This document shows, in pieces, positions 35,341-44,701 of a stretch of 55,724 nucleotides of DNA. Source of the DNA: Burkholderiales bacterium (GTDB taxonomy: Bacteria; Pseudomonadota; Gammaproteobacteria; Burkholderiales; Casimicrobiaceae); assembly GCA_014378555.1 (NCBI GenBank), contig JACMNN010000017.1:1-55724 (forward strand), written 5' to 3'. Numbering within the stretch: position 1 is the stretch's first letter; each line of letters starts with the position of its first letter. The translations under genes and the position numbers were made by a program. The notes under the pieces were generated by a model, which was not told where the DNA came from, did not search any database, and saw only the letters and a program-made list of their open reading frames with translations.

Positions 35341-36773
35341 AAGATATCCTTCTCGTTCTCCCCGAAATCGTCCTGCTGACGCTGGCCGGTCTCATCTTGA
35401 TTGCCGACCTGTTCGTCGCGCGCAACCAAAAGTGGTTCACCTATGCCTGCGGCGTCGGTGCGTTGCTTTGGACCGCCGTGTACGTGTTCATTCCGTTCAC
35501 GCCCATCGCAAGCGTCGCTCGCGAAACCGCGTTCAGCGGGCTGTTCGTGGCCGATGGCGTGTCGACCGTGTTGAAGCTCGCGATGTTGCTATCCGCGGCG
35601 GTTGCGCTGGCGTACTCATGGACTTATCTCAAAAAGCACAATCTCGACAACGGTGAATTCGTAGCGCTGGTGTTGTTCGGCACGCTTGGCATGATGGTCA
35701 TTGCCAGTGCCGCGAGCATGCTCACCGCCTACCTTGGCCTTGAGCTATTGAGCCTGTCGATGTATGCGCTGGTTGCGCTGAAACGCGACGACAAAATTGC
35801 CACTGAAGCCGCGATGAAGTATTTTGTGCTCGGCGCGCTCGCCTCCGGCCTGCTGCTGTTTGGCATGTCGATTGTGTACGGCGCCACCGGCACCATTAGC
35901 CTCAGTGGCATATCGGCGGCACTTGCCAAAGCAAACACCACCGCGGTGGCGCTCGGCCTGATTTTCATTGCCGCCGGCGTGGCGTTCAAGCTTGGCGTAG
36001 TGCCGTTTCACATGTGGGTGCCGGACGTGTACAGCGGCGCGCCCACTGCGGTCACTCTGATTCTTGCGACAGCGGCAAAGCTCGCCGCCTTCGCGCTCGC
36101 CTACCGTTTGTTTGGCACCGGCCTAACGCCCGCCTATGAAGACTGGTCAATCATCCTCGCGGTGATCGCCACGTTGTCCATCGTCCTCGGCAACCTGATC
36201 GCCGTGGCGCAAACCAACATCAAGCGCATGCTGGCGTACTCGGCCATTGCCAACATGGGTTTTCTGCTGCTTGGTTTCGTTGGTGGCGGCAAAGACGGCT
36301 ATGCGGCAGCATTGTTTTACGCGGTGGCCTACGCCATCACCGGGCTCGTGTCGTTCGGCATCTTGGTGTTGCTGTCGGGACGTGGCGTTGAGATCGAAAA
36401 CATCGACGACCTTAAGGGCTTGAACGCGCGGTCGCCTTGGTATGCATTTTTGATGCTGCTCGCGATGTTCTCGCTTGCCGGCATCCCGCCGACCATCGGC
36501 TTCTGGGCTAAATTGTCGGTCATCGAAACCATCGTCGGCGCAGGATACACATGGATCGCTGTGATCGCTGTGCTCGCCTCGCTGGTCGGTGCGTTCTACT
36601 ATTTGCGCGTCATTCGCGTCATGTATTTCGCAGAATCAGACGATGGCGCAATCGCCTTGCCAAGTCGCGGCGAGACGGTGCTTATTTCGGCCAACGCGTT
36701 GGCGATTTTGCTGCTCGGCGCCTTTCCAAGTCTGTTGTTTTCTTTGTGCGCTAAAGCGTTGCAAGCAAGCTAG
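35337..36773 (+). CDS. nuoN: NADH-quinone oxidoreductase subunit N (antiporter-like)
   Basis: A 478-residue membrane subunit, the third antiporter-like pump. LLVLPEIVLLTLAGLILIAD opens it. YLGLELLSLSMYALVAL carries the key Glu, GVVPFHMWVPDVYSGAPTAV the loop after helix 7, and LAYSAIANMGFLLLG the following Lys-side region. Last gene of the operon. The DUF2818 gene often found next in betaproteobacteria is absent. Confidence 0.97.
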   Translation: MKDILLVLPEIVLLTLAGLILIADLFVARNQKWFTYACGVGALLWTAVYVFIPFTPIASVARETAFSGLFVADGVSTVLKLAMLLSAAVALAYSWTYLKKHNLDNGEFVALVLFGTLGMMVIASAASMLTAYLGLELLSLSMYALVALKRDDKIATEAAMKYFVLGALASGLLLFGMSIVYGATGTISLSGISAALAKANTTAVALGLIFIAAGVAFKLGVVPFHMWVPDVYSGAPTAVTLILATAAKLAAFALAYRLFGTGLTPAYEDWSIILAVIATLSIVLGNLIAVAQTNIKRMLAYSAIANMGFLLLGFVGGGKDGYAAALFYAVAYAITGLVSFGILVLLSGRGVEIENIDDLKGLNARSPWYAFLMLLAMFSLAGIPPTIGFWAKLSVIETIVGAGYTWIAVIAVLASLVGAFYYLRVIRVMYFAESDDGAIALPSRGETVLISANALAILLLGAFPSLLFSLCAKALQAS

Positions 36774-36966
36774 ATCGCCACACCACTTTATCTCGCAACG
36801 CCCATTAAAGGCGGGGATTGCCCGCAACTGTGGAAAGCGCAAATTTAATTTGGACCTCGTTGCTTCTGGCCGCTGCTGGAATGACGACAATGTCAAAGCG
36901 TCGGCGCGACGGCGATTTGGCAATCGCTAACAGCGCTGAAACAACACCGCCCCCGAGGAGCACATC

Positions 36967-38118
36967 ATGCCCGTGATCACCAACATTGAAGACCTGCGTC
37001 TGCTCGCCAAAAAACGCGTGCCGCGCATGTTTTATGACTACGCCGATTCAGGCTCGTGGACCGAGAGCACCTATCGTGGCAACGAAGCTGATTTCCAGTT
37101 GATCAAGTTTCGTCAGCGGGTCGCGGTGAATATGGAAAACCGCAGCACCAAAACGCAAATGGTCGGCCAGGATGCAGTGATGCCAGTGGCGATTGCGCCG
37201 GTGGGGCTCACCGGTATGCAACATGCCGATGGCGAAATTCTTGCCGCTAAAGCTGCTGAAAAATTTGGTATTCCGTTCACGCTGTCGACCATGAGCATTT
37301 GCTCCATCGAGGACATTGCCGCGCACACAAAAGCCCCGTTCTGGTTTCAGCTCTACATGATGCGCGACCGCGACGCCATGGAGCGCATGATCGAGCGCGC
37401 CAGAGTCGCAAAGTGCAGCGCGCTGGTGCTTACGCTCGACCTGCAGGTCATCGGCCAACGGCACAAAGACATCAAAAACGGCCTGTCTGCGCCACCCCGC
37501 CCGACAATTGCCAACATCATTAATTTGATGACCAAACCGCGCTGGTGCCTCGGCATGGCGGGCACCCGTCGCCACACTTTTGGCAATTTGGTCGGCCACG
37601 TCAAAGCAGTCAGCGACATGAAATCGCTATCCGCCTGGACCAACGAACAGTTTGATCCGCGCGTGTCGTGGGCCGACGTGCAGTGGGTGAAACAGCGCTG
37701 GGGCGGCAAGCTCATCCTCAAAGGCATTCAAGACGTCGAGGACGCCAAGCTCGCCGTTGCGAGCGGGGCCGACGCCATCGTGGTCTCCAACCACGGCGGC
37801 CGTCAGCTAGACGGCGCAGAAACGTCGATTCGCGCGCTGCCGGCGATTGTTGCCGCGGTGGGCGACCAGATCGAAGTTCACATGGACGGCGGCGTCCGCT
37901 CCGGCCAAGATGTGCTCAGGGCATGGGCGCTGGGCGCAAAGGGCATCTGGATAGGCCGCGCGATGGTCTATGGGCTGGGTGCGATGGGCGAGGCAGGCGT
38001 GTCCAAAGCGCTGCAGATCATCCACAAGGAACTCGACGTGAGCATGGCGTTTTGTGGTCACACCAATATTCAAAATGTCGACAAGAAAATTCTTTTGCCG
38101 GGGACTTTTCCGGTCTAA
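36967..38118 (+). CDS. FMN-dependent alpha-hydroxy-acid dehydrogenase (L-lactate dehydrogenase-like)
   Basis: A 383-residue TIM-barrel flavoenzyme. The N-terminal FYDYADSGSWTESTYR and VAIAPVGLTGMQHADGE bind FMN. The catalytic His and Arg are in VVSNHGGRQLDGA, and DGGVRSGQDVLRAWALGAKG with IGRAMVYGLGAMGEAG closes the FMN site. It oxidises an L-2-hydroxy acid, probably L-lactate, and feeds electrons to quinone or cytochrome c (inference). A GAGGAG lies 8 bases before the ATG. Located after nuoN, but with its own 193-bp leader. Confidence 0.92.
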   Translation: MPVITNIEDLRLLAKKRVPRMFYDYADSGSWTESTYRGNEADFQLIKFRQRVAVNMENRSTKTQMVGQDAVMPVAIAPVGLTGMQHADGEILAAKAAEKFGIPFTLSTMSICSIEDIAAHTKAPFWFQLYMMRDRDAMERMIERARVAKCSALVLTLDLQVIGQRHKDIKNGLSAPPRPTIANIINLMTKPRWCLGMAGTRRHTFGNLVGHVKAVSDMKSLSAWTNEQFDPRVSWADVQWVKQRWGGKLILKGIQDVEDAKLAVASGADAIVVSNHGGRQLDGAETSIRALPAIVAAVGDQIEVHMDGGVRSGQDVLRAWALGAKGIWIGRAMVYGLGAMGEAGVSKALQIIHKELDVSMAFCGHTNIQNVDKKILLPGTFPV

Positions 38119-38234
38119 CGCGACAGGCGTTGTGTTGCAAGAACTTGCCAGACGCAGTGCCGGGTTCGCGGTCTAGCGTCAACGGTGCGAGCGGGGAAAT
38201 CGGCTTCAGCTAAGCCAGCGTTCCGCGCCGCCGC

Positions 38235-38486
38235 TCAGAATCGCACGAAATACGGAATGGCGATCAGCACCGCGCCGATGGCAATTAGCAGCGCGTTACT
38301 CGAAACAAAATACGGATAAATCATTAGCGCGATGCCGCAGATCAGCGGCATTGCGACCTTCTGTTTTCGGCCGTAAATGAAAAAAGCGAGCCCGACGGAA
38401 CTGAACACGAGGCCGAGGAGGAGGGTGGAGGTGTTCAAAAAGTTGTGCGGCGCGTAAAGTTGGTCGGGTATGTATCTTTTTGCCAT
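38235..38486 (-). CDS. Small inner-membrane protein, three predicted helices
   Basis: An 83-residue hydrophobic protein: TSTLLLGLVFSSVGLAFFIY, then a KQKV loop, PLICGIALMIYPYF and LLIAIGAVLIAIPYFVRF. Similar short proteins are common in proteobacteria and are sometimes labelled amino acid transport protein without evidence. No function is claimed. Confidence 0.7.
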   Translation of the reverse strand: MAKRYIPDQLYAPHNFLNTSTLLLGLVFSSVGLAFFIYGRKQKVAMPLICGIALMIYPYFVSSNALLIAIGAVLIAIPYFVRF

Positions 38487-38520
38487 TGTGCCCGACCTGG
38501 CGCGTACCTCATCCTAGCAA

Positions 38521-38546
38521 GCGCGGCATGCCTGAACACGCCGCGC
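38521..38546 (-). terminator. GC-rich inverted repeat downstream of the OmpA-family gene
   Basis: GCGCGGC at 38521-38527 pairs with GCCGCGC at 38540-38546, about 40 bases beyond the stop of the minus-strand OmpA-family gene and before the small membrane protein gene. No clear T-run follows, so it may be a transcript-stabilising hairpin rather than a terminator. Confidence 0.35.
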
Positions 38547-38586
38547 ACAAGCCCGATTGCTCAGGCACGCAAAAAGTGTCTGGCGC

Positions 38587-39789
38587 TTATTTAGTCGCCG
38601 AAACTTCCACGTCAACCCGCCGATCTGGCTGCAAGCAAGCGATCAGCGCTTTGGTCGGCTTGTTGCCGCGACAATCGCCCGGCTTCGTCACCGGCATCGT
38701 CTCACCCTTACCAACGGCTGAAATTTTGCTGGAATTTACGCCGCCGGAGCTGATCAGATAACCCTTCACTGCTTCGGCCCGTTTTGTTGAAAGCCGTTGG
38801 TTGTAGCTATCGCTGCCTAAACGGTCGGTGTGGCCTTCGACTCGAATGCTGTCGAACTGAGTGCCACGAAGTTCGTTTGAGAAACGATCGAGCGCTGCTT
38901 TGCCGTCAGGTTTGATGTCTGACTTGTCAAATGCAAACAGCGATTCAGCGGTAAAGCTGACGCGACGGCGTTCTACCGGCGCTGGCATCGGAGCCGGTGC
39001 AGGCGCTGGAGGTGGTGTCACCACGACCACTGGCGCAGGTTGCGGTGCAGGCATCGGCGCAGGAGCTGGTACGGGCATCGGCGCTGGTGCCACGTAAATG
39101 GGCTCAGGCGTCATCGCGCGCGGAACTGGAGCGTAGCTACGACCGAACGGAAACACCAGGCTCACCGAAACCATGTCGGCATTTGCCTTTTTGCCGATGT
39201 TGTCGGTGATGCGATAGCGCTCTACCTCGGCACGAACCAAAAATGACGGGGTGACTTCATACTGTAGACCCAGTCCAGCCTTGTAATTGACTTCACGTCG
39301 GCTTGGGCTCGGGTTGAAAATGCTGGTGGGTTGGCTGCCGCCGTAGGTGGCTCCGGTCTTTGCAGCCTGTGCCCCCGCGCGAGCAAACACTGAAAAGCGT
39401 TCCGACACGGGTAAAGTGCCCACCAGATCCAGATTGAAACCTTGAATCTTCACTTGCCCGTTAAATGTGCCTAACGGCGTAGTGTTGGCCGAAAAGCCGA
39501 ACTTTCCAAGGTTGAAATAACCCGCTTCAAGCGCGAAATTTCGATTGAACTGGTAGCCGCCAAACAACTTGTAGGCGGTGTCGTGGTTGTCGCGGTTGAT
39601 ATTGGTGGCGGTCAGGCCGCTGCCGAACAACGGTCGGGTGATGCGCTCATCGTTAAGCTCTGCGCGTGCCTGGCCGATTCCGCCGCCGATGTAGTAATAG
39701 CTGCTGCTCGCTTGGGCGAACGCTTCAGAGGCGCTGACGATGCCAAGCATGGCCAGCGCGATATGGCGCATTGCATGTTTCGATTTCAT
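38587..39789 (-). CDS. OmpA-family outer-membrane protein
   Basis: A 400-residue protein with a signal peptide (about 1-25, IVSASEAFA). An eight-stranded barrel domain covers about 30-200 (GGGIGQARAELND to MVSVSLVFPFG). A Pro/Ala-rich hinge follows (about 205-275, repeated PAPAPMPAP). The C-terminal OmpA-like peptidoglycan-binding domain starts near 283 (FTAESLFAFDKSDIKPDG, VEGHTDRLGSDSYNQRLS, KRAEAVKGYL). A Cys pair near the end (GDCRGNKPTKALIACLQPD) is typical of this subgroup. It tethers the outer membrane to the wall. Confidence 0.93.
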   Translation of the reverse strand: MKSKHAMRHIALAMLGIVSASEAFAQASSSYYYIGGGIGQARAELNDERITRPLFGSGLTATNINRDNHDTAYKLFGGYQFNRNFALEAGYFNLGKFGFSANTTPLGTFNGQVKIQGFNLDLVGTLPVSERFSVFARAGAQAAKTGATYGGSQPTSIFNPSPSRREVNYKAGLGLQYEVTPSFLVRAEVERYRITDNIGKKANADMVSVSLVFPFGRSYAPVPRAMTPEPIYVAPAPMPVPAPAPMPAPQPAPVVVVTPPPAPAPAPMPAPVERRRVSFTAESLFAFDKSDIKPDGKAALDRFSNELRGTQFDSIRVEGHTDRLGSDSYNQRLSTKRAEAVKGYLISSGGVNSSKISAVGKGETMPVTKPGDCRGNKPTKALIACLQPDRRVDVEVSATK

Positions 39790-40272
39790 TGAAAACTTCC
39801 GGATGTTGAAAATGGTGGGGTGTAGTGCGTAGCAACCAGCTCCATGCGTTCAGTGCTGCAGCCATCCCGAAGGACTGGTGCAGGCGACTTAGCGCCGTCA
39901 GGTTAGTGCATAGGCAGGAATTTAAATTGCCGAGATACCCGCCTCTGTGCGATGCCGCACATAGGTCTCCGCTGCCAAACACGCGTGGAAAAATTGCAAC
40001 AGTTCAGCTGTTACCGACTGTTGGCAACAGTGCAACTTCCAGCGTTATCAGCTTTTCCGACCACGCCCCATAAATATTGGGATGTAGCTCGATATGGCCC
40101 ATAGTCAACTAACTTAATTTCTGAATTGCAGCCCATGCTTATCAGGGGTTTACCGGAAAAGTTGTTCAACTCGCGATGCCTGGAACGGCTTCCGCTGCAC
40201 CCGTTAAACTGTCGTGGGGAATGCCGATCGAGGTGATCAAAAAGGCAACTTAATTTCGGGGGACACTTCGCC
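39790..40272. promoter_or_regulatory. Divergent regulatory region with CAACAGT half-site array
   Basis: A 483-base gene-free stretch between the OmpA-family gene (minus) and the iron-type transporter (plus). CAACAGT occurs at 39997-40003 and 40025-40031, and inverted as ACTGTTG at 40017-40023; the last two form ACTGTTGgCAACAGT. A variant TAACAG (inverted) lies at 40008-40013. A second palindrome, TATGGcCCATA, is at 40093-40103. These look like operators for an unidentified repressor or activator. No sRNA or riboswitch is recognised. Confidence 0.5.
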
Positions 40273-42507
40273 ATGACGGCTTATCGCATCATCGCTCTGA
40301 TGATTATCGCGGCGGGGCTTACGCTCGTGCCTTGGTACGCGTTGCAGGACAGTTTTTACGCGTTCAAATGGATCGCAAAATTTGCTGGCAAAGACTTTGC
40401 GCCCGCGATCATCCAAATCGCGAACTTCAACAAACTGTGGTTAATTTTGTTGCCGGCGTTGCTACTGGCGAGCGTCGGGCTGTATGCGCGTCCGGTGGAT
40501 GCGGTGCGCGCGGCCGAGGGCGCTGTGCGCTCATGGGCACGCATGGTCATGTTGATCGGTGCAACCGGCGCGTTGTATGTTTTGGCGCAGGGTTTTGCGA
40601 TAGGCGCCCAGGGCTACACGTTTGATGCGTTACAGGCTGCACTGCCCGCGATCAGTGGCGGCCAGTTCGGCATGGGCTCAGGCGCGCTTCTGGTGGGCTT
40701 TGGTTTCATCCTGATTTGCGCCGACGGCATCGCAGCGATGGGCTACTTTCGCGGCGATCGCTTTGTGGCGTCGTCGTTGCTGTGCATCGTGGTACTGGTG
40801 CTGCTGTTTGTGTTTTTCCCAGTGGTTCGAATTTTGTACGAGGGCATTCTCGACCAAGATCGCGGCCTATCAATCATGGCGTTTTGGGATCGCTTCAGCC
40901 TGCGCAAATTGTGGGCGCTGGATATTGCCTGTTTGTGGGGCGGATCGGGCTGTGGCGTGGCGTGGAACACGTTGTGGCTGGCGCTGCTGTGTGCGGCGGG
41001 CACCACCTTCCTCGGCCTGTTGCTGGCATTGATCGTAACCCGCTCAAACTTTCGCGGCAAAAAGGCGTTGCGCCTGTTGACGGTGCTGCCGATCATCACG
41101 CCGCCCTTTGTTGTGGGGCTCGCGCTGATCATGTTGTTTGGTCGCGCTGGCGTGGTTAATCAGTTTCTAGAGTGGGCGTTTGGCATTCCGCAGACACGCT
41201 GGATTTACGGCATGCCGGGCGTCTTGCTAGCGCAATTGTTTGCGTTCACACCAGTGGCATTTTTAGTGCTGATTGGCGTGGTCGAAGGCGTGAGCCCAAC
41301 CCTGGAAGAGGCGAGCCAATCGTTGCACGCCACCCGCTGGCAGACGTTTCGCCATGTCACGTTGCCGTTGATGGCGCCGGGTCTGGCCAATGCGTTTCTG
41401 GTCGGCTTCATCGAGTCGATTGCCGACTTCGGCAACCCCATCGTTTTGGGCGGCAACTTCGGAGTGATGTCGACTGAAATTTACTTCGCCATTGTCGGCG
41501 CGCAGCTTGATCAGGGCAAAGCGGCGGTTTACTCGCTGATTTTGCTCGCATTCGCGCTGTTCGCGTTTTGGTTGCAACGCAAAGCTACGGCGAAAAAGAG
41601 CTTCGTGACGGTGTCCGGCAAGGGTGATACTGGCTTGCCCAGCCCGCTGCCAGAAGGCGTGCGGCGCACCGCTATTTTCGTTGGCGTGCCCTGGCTGGCC
41701 TTGACCGTGGTGCTCTACGGCATGAGCATGTTCGGCGCCTTCGTGAAAGTGTGGGGCCGCGATCACACCTTGACGTTGGAGCACTTCGTTAAAGGTTTCT
41801 CGATTGATCACGGGCCGCATGGTTTTCTGTTTACCGGCGCGGCGTGGCATTCGCTGTTCAACACCGTGCAGTTCTCGCTTGCTGCTGCGCCATTGACCGC
41901 TATCGTCGGCATTTTGTCCGCGTATCTAATCGCCCGAACCACGTTTAAAGGACAGCGCGCATTTGAATTTCTGACGCTGCTGTCGTTTGCAATTCCCGGC
42001 ACGGTGATCGGTGTGGCGTACATCTTCGCCTTCAACGTGCCGCCGATCGAGCTGACCGGCACCGGGCTCATCATCGTGCTCTGCTTTGTGTTTCGCAATT
42101 TGCCGGTGGGTGTGCGCGGCGGCATTGCGGCGTTGTCACAACTAGATAAGTCGCTGGACGAAGCAAGCACCACACTCGGCGCTAACGGTGCCACCACGTT
42201 CCGACGGGTGCTGATGCCGCTGTTAAAGCCCGCCATTGTGGGCGCTTTGATCTACGGATTTGTGCGCTCGATGACCACGGTGAGCGCCATTGTGTTTTTG
42301 GTTTCTGGCGACACTGAAGTGGCAACTACCTACATCATCGGTCGGGTGATCAACGGCGATTACGGCGTGGCGATTGCGTATTGCGCGGTGCTGATTTTGA
42401 TCATGATCGTTGCGATTGTGTTTGTGCAATGGCTGGTCGGTTCGCGCAAGCTGGGACGACGCGGTGCTGTGCTCGCCGCCCCTAGTGCTGCGGTTGCTGT
42501 TGGTTGA
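40273..42507 (+). CDS. ABC transporter permease, iron(III)/FbpB type, two fused permease halves
   Basis: A 744-residue inner-membrane protein with two binding-protein-dependent permease modules in tandem. The first EAA loop is SPTLEEASQSLHATRWQTFR and the second KSLDEASTTLGANGATTFRR. Several helices precede the first module. The FbpB/AfuB and 2-aminoethylphosphonate families share this arrangement, so ferric iron is likely but not certain. A GGGGGA lies 9 bases before the ATG. The periplasmic binding protein expected beside it is absent. Confidence 0.88.
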   Translation: MTAYRIIALMIIAAGLTLVPWYALQDSFYAFKWIAKFAGKDFAPAIIQIANFNKLWLILLPALLLASVGLYARPVDAVRAAEGAVRSWARMVMLIGATGALYVLAQGFAIGAQGYTFDALQAALPAISGGQFGMGSGALLVGFGFILICADGIAAMGYFRGDRFVASSLLCIVVLVLLFVFFPVVRILYEGILDQDRGLSIMAFWDRFSLRKLWALDIACLWGGSGCGVAWNTLWLALLCAAGTTFLGLLLALIVTRSNFRGKKALRLLTVLPIITPPFVVGLALIMLFGRAGVVNQFLEWAFGIPQTRWIYGMPGVLLAQLFAFTPVAFLVLIGVVEGVSPTLEEASQSLHATRWQTFRHVTLPLMAPGLANAFLVGFIESIADFGNPIVLGGNFGVMSTEIYFAIVGAQLDQGKAAVYSLILLAFALFAFWLQRKATAKKSFVTVSGKGDTGLPSPLPEGVRRTAIFVGVPWLALTVVLYGMSMFGAFVKVWGRDHTLTLEHFVKGFSIDHGPHGFLFTGAAWHSLFNTVQFSLAAAPLTAIVGILSAYLIARTTFKGQRAFEFLTLLSFAIPGTVIGVAYIFAFNVPPIELTGTGLIIVLCFVFRNLPVGVRGGIAALSQLDKSLDEASTTLGANGATTFRRVLMPLLKPAIVGALIYGFVRSMTTVSAIVFLVSGDTEVATTYIIGRVINGDYGVAIAYCAVLILIMIVAIVFVQWLVGSRKLGRRGAVLAAPSAAVAVG

Positions 42508-42526
42508 TGAATTGGAATTGCCGAAA

Positions 42527-43630
42527 ATGAAAAATACAACACCTCCCAGCGCTGTCAGCGCTGCCACCCAGCCCGCAAAAGGTACCCTCGAATTTATCAA
42601 CGTAGTCAAGGATTACGGCACCGGCGAGCCCGCAGTAAAGGGCATCACGTTTCGCATTGAAGACGGCGAACTGGTGACATTGCTTGGCCCCTCCGGATGC
42701 GGCAAAACGACCACGCTGCGCATGGTTGCTGGCCTTGAAATGCCAAACTCGGGGCAGATTCTGCTCGGTGGAAAAGACGTCACCGCGAAGTCCGCTGCGC
42801 AACGCAACGTGTCGCTGGTGTTTCAGAGCTATGCGTTGTTTCCGCACATGAACGTGATGGAAAACGTGGGCTATGGCCCCACCGTGCAGGGCATGAAAAA
42901 AGCGCAGGTTGAGGCAAAAGTCAACGCAGTGTTGAAGCTGATTGGCTTGACCGGCTTCGAAAAGCGTCTTCCGTCAGAGTTATCGGGCGGGCAACAGCAA
43001 CGCGTCGCCATTGCGCGAGCGCTGGTGCTTGAGCCCGCTGTGTTGCTGTTCGATGAACCGCTGTCGAACCTTGACACCAAGCTGCGCCGCCACGTTCGCG
43101 AGGAAATCCGCGAGCTGCAACAACGGCTCAAAATCACCTGCGTCTACGTCACCCACGACCGAGAAGAGGCGATGGCGGTGTCCGACCACATTATCGTCAT
43201 GGATCGCGGCAACATTGCCGAGTCGGGCACCGCAAATCAGCTTTTCTTTCAACCCCGCACTGCATTTGTCGCTGACTTTTTGTCCGAGGCGAACGTAGCC
43301 AAAGGGCAGGTCGTCTCGTTTGCGAACGGCGCCGCTACGCTGACCCTCGGTGACGCGCGTTTCGACATCAAAACCGACGCGGCGACCCTCGGCGACGCCA
43401 AAATCGCGTTGCGCCCCGATGTGTTTGAAGTGACGACCGATACCGGCAACGGCCCGAGCATTGCCGGTGTGGTGCAAAAGTCGGCATTCATCGGCAAGGG
43501 CGTTGAACTGGTGGTCACCACGTCGGTTGGCGACTTGTTCGTATTCCTGCCTAAAGAGCGCGCTCCGCATCCAGTGGGCAGCGCAATCCGCCTCGGATTC
43601 GCCGCCGATGAGGCGCGCTTGATTGTGTAA
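42527..43630 (+). CDS. ABC transporter ATPase, FbpC/PotA type
   Basis: 367 residues from ATG 42527, 19 bp after the permease; the longer open frame overlaps the permease and is not used. Walker A GPSGCGKTTTLR, Q-loop FQSYALFPHM, signature LSGGQQQRVAIARAL, Walker B LLFDEPLSNLD and switch VTHDREEAMA are intact. A C-terminal TOBE-like domain (about 270-367) ends it, as in iron, phosphonate and polyamine importers. It powers the fused permease. Confidence 0.92.
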   Translation: MKNTTPPSAVSAATQPAKGTLEFINVVKDYGTGEPAVKGITFRIEDGELVTLLGPSGCGKTTTLRMVAGLEMPNSGQILLGGKDVTAKSAAQRNVSLVFQSYALFPHMNVMENVGYGPTVQGMKKAQVEAKVNAVLKLIGLTGFEKRLPSELSGGQQQRVAIARALVLEPAVLLFDEPLSNLDTKLRRHVREEIRELQQRLKITCVYVTHDREEAMAVSDHIIVMDRGNIAESGTANQLFFQPRTAFVADFLSEANVAKGQVVSFANGAATLTLGDARFDIKTDAATLGDAKIALRPDVFEVTTDTGNGPSIAGVVQKSAFIGKGVELVVTTSVGDLFVFLPKERAPHPVGSAIRLGFAADEARLIV

Positions 43631-43958
43631 TCGTTACAAGCGTGAACGCGGCGCGACCCGCCCCCGTTGCATTCGGATAGGTTTCGCGGCGGGGTCGAGC
43701 GTGAGCGCATGATGAACGCCAAACGCGGAGAATTGCACTTTATGAACTGCGAGGGAACCATTGCCGCCCGCGCCATGGTCCAATTACCATGGCGGGTAGG
43801 GTGACCGGCCCGCGAAGCACCGCTAGGCTTGCTGAACGGTAGGAAGGTCGCAGGTAGTAGCGCTTTCCCGTCTTTTGCGCCGCGCCACCGCTGCCTTCAC
43901 CCAGCGCGTTATTGAGCGACTTTGGGCATTTGAGCCCTTTTTGAAAGTAATAATTGTC
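43631..43958. other. Gene-free stretch with a strong palindrome
   Basis: This 328-base region separates the ATPase gene from the DUF1178 gene. CGCCATGGT (43771-43779) and ACCATGGCG (43786-43794) form a perfect 9-bp inverted repeat with a six-base loop. There is no T-run after it, so it is more like an operator or a processed hairpin than a terminator. No convincing gene is seen. Confidence 0.4.
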
Positions 43959-44477
43959 GTGATCGTCTACAACCTCGCCTGCGACCACCTGCATCCTTTT
44001 GAGGGCTGGTTTGGCTCGCCCGCAGACTTTGAAAATCAGCGTGATCGCGATTTAGTCGAATGCCCGGTGTGCGGCTCGACCACCGTAGAACGTAAGCTGC
44101 ATGCGCCGCGCATCAACATGGGGGCGCAGCAAAGCGCGGCCAGCGCGAACAGCGAGGCGCGAGCTGCGAGCGAATCAAAACAAAGTGCGGCCATTGCAGT
44201 GGCCGCTGAGGCGACGCATGCCGCCATGAATTCTGGCAACGACATCGACATCGCAAAGTTGCGCGAAGCGATGGTGACATTTGCAGCAAACGTGCGTGAA
44301 AACACCGAATATGTCGGCGAAAAATTTGCTGAAGAGGCTCGCGCCATGCACTATGGCGAAAAGCCACTCAAAGGCATTCGCGGCCGCGCCGACAAAGAAA
44401 CTGCGCAAGAGCTAAGAGAAGAGGGCATTACCTTTCAGTCACTGCCGTTTCCGGTGGATTTTCCGAACACGCACTAA
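43959..44477 (+). CDS. DUF1178 family protein
   Basis: 172 residues from GTG 43959 (IVYNLACDHLHPFEGWFGSP), the usual start of this family; the open frame extends upstream without family similarity. CDHLH near the N-terminus and CPVCGS around residue 36 make a likely zinc site. The middle is Ala-rich and helical, and the end (REEGITFQSLPFPVDF) is conserved. Function is unknown; members are widespread in alpha- and betaproteobacteria. Confidence 0.85.
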   Translation: MIVYNLACDHLHPFEGWFGSPADFENQRDRDLVECPVCGSTTVERKLHAPRINMGAQQSAASANSEARAASESKQSAAIAVAAEATHAAMNSGNDIDIAKLREAMVTFAANVRENTEYVGEKFAEEARAMHYGEKPLKGIRGRADKETAQELREEGITFQSLPFPVDFPNTH

Positions 44478-44520
44478 TTTTGCGGCCTCGATTTTCGATA
44501 TCTGGGCAACGCAGACTTAC

Positions 44521-44626
44521 GCGTCACCCCCGGTTTTCATCGGGATAACTGCGGGCCGCGCCCCGAATCCTACAAAGCTGATGGATTTGTAAGGCAGCAT
44601 GGATTCCGGCCTACGCCGGAACGACG
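44521..44626. repeat. Degenerate REP-like inverted element
   Basis: Imperfect arms, GCGTCACCCCCGGTTTTCAT at 44521 and GGATTCCGGCCTACGCCGGA at 44601, resemble the clearer element at 51021-51109. They lie in the gap after the DUF1178 gene, where convergent transcripts meet. Confidence 0.5.
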
Positions 44627-44701
44627 AAGGTAGTAAATTAATTCGTGTTTTCCTAGCTGTTCGCTGAGATGCTGGTTTTTCGCCGACGCATGGCCCATGG
44701 C

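Noticed and set aside
35210..35656. A 148-codon open frame across the nuoM-nuoN gap and into nuoN
   Set aside because: Most of it overlaps nuoN in another frame, it is Arg-rich and lacks family features, so it is a shadow of a GC-rich gene.
39790..39960. Riboswitch in the leader of the OmpA-family gene
   Set aside because: Short GC stems are present, but none of the conserved cores of glycine, TPP, cobalamin or similar riboswitches could be recognised.
42410..42526. Longer N-terminus for the iron-type ATPase
   Set aside because: The extra 39 codons overlap the permease gene and have no ATPase similarity; ATG 42527 precedes the normal domain.
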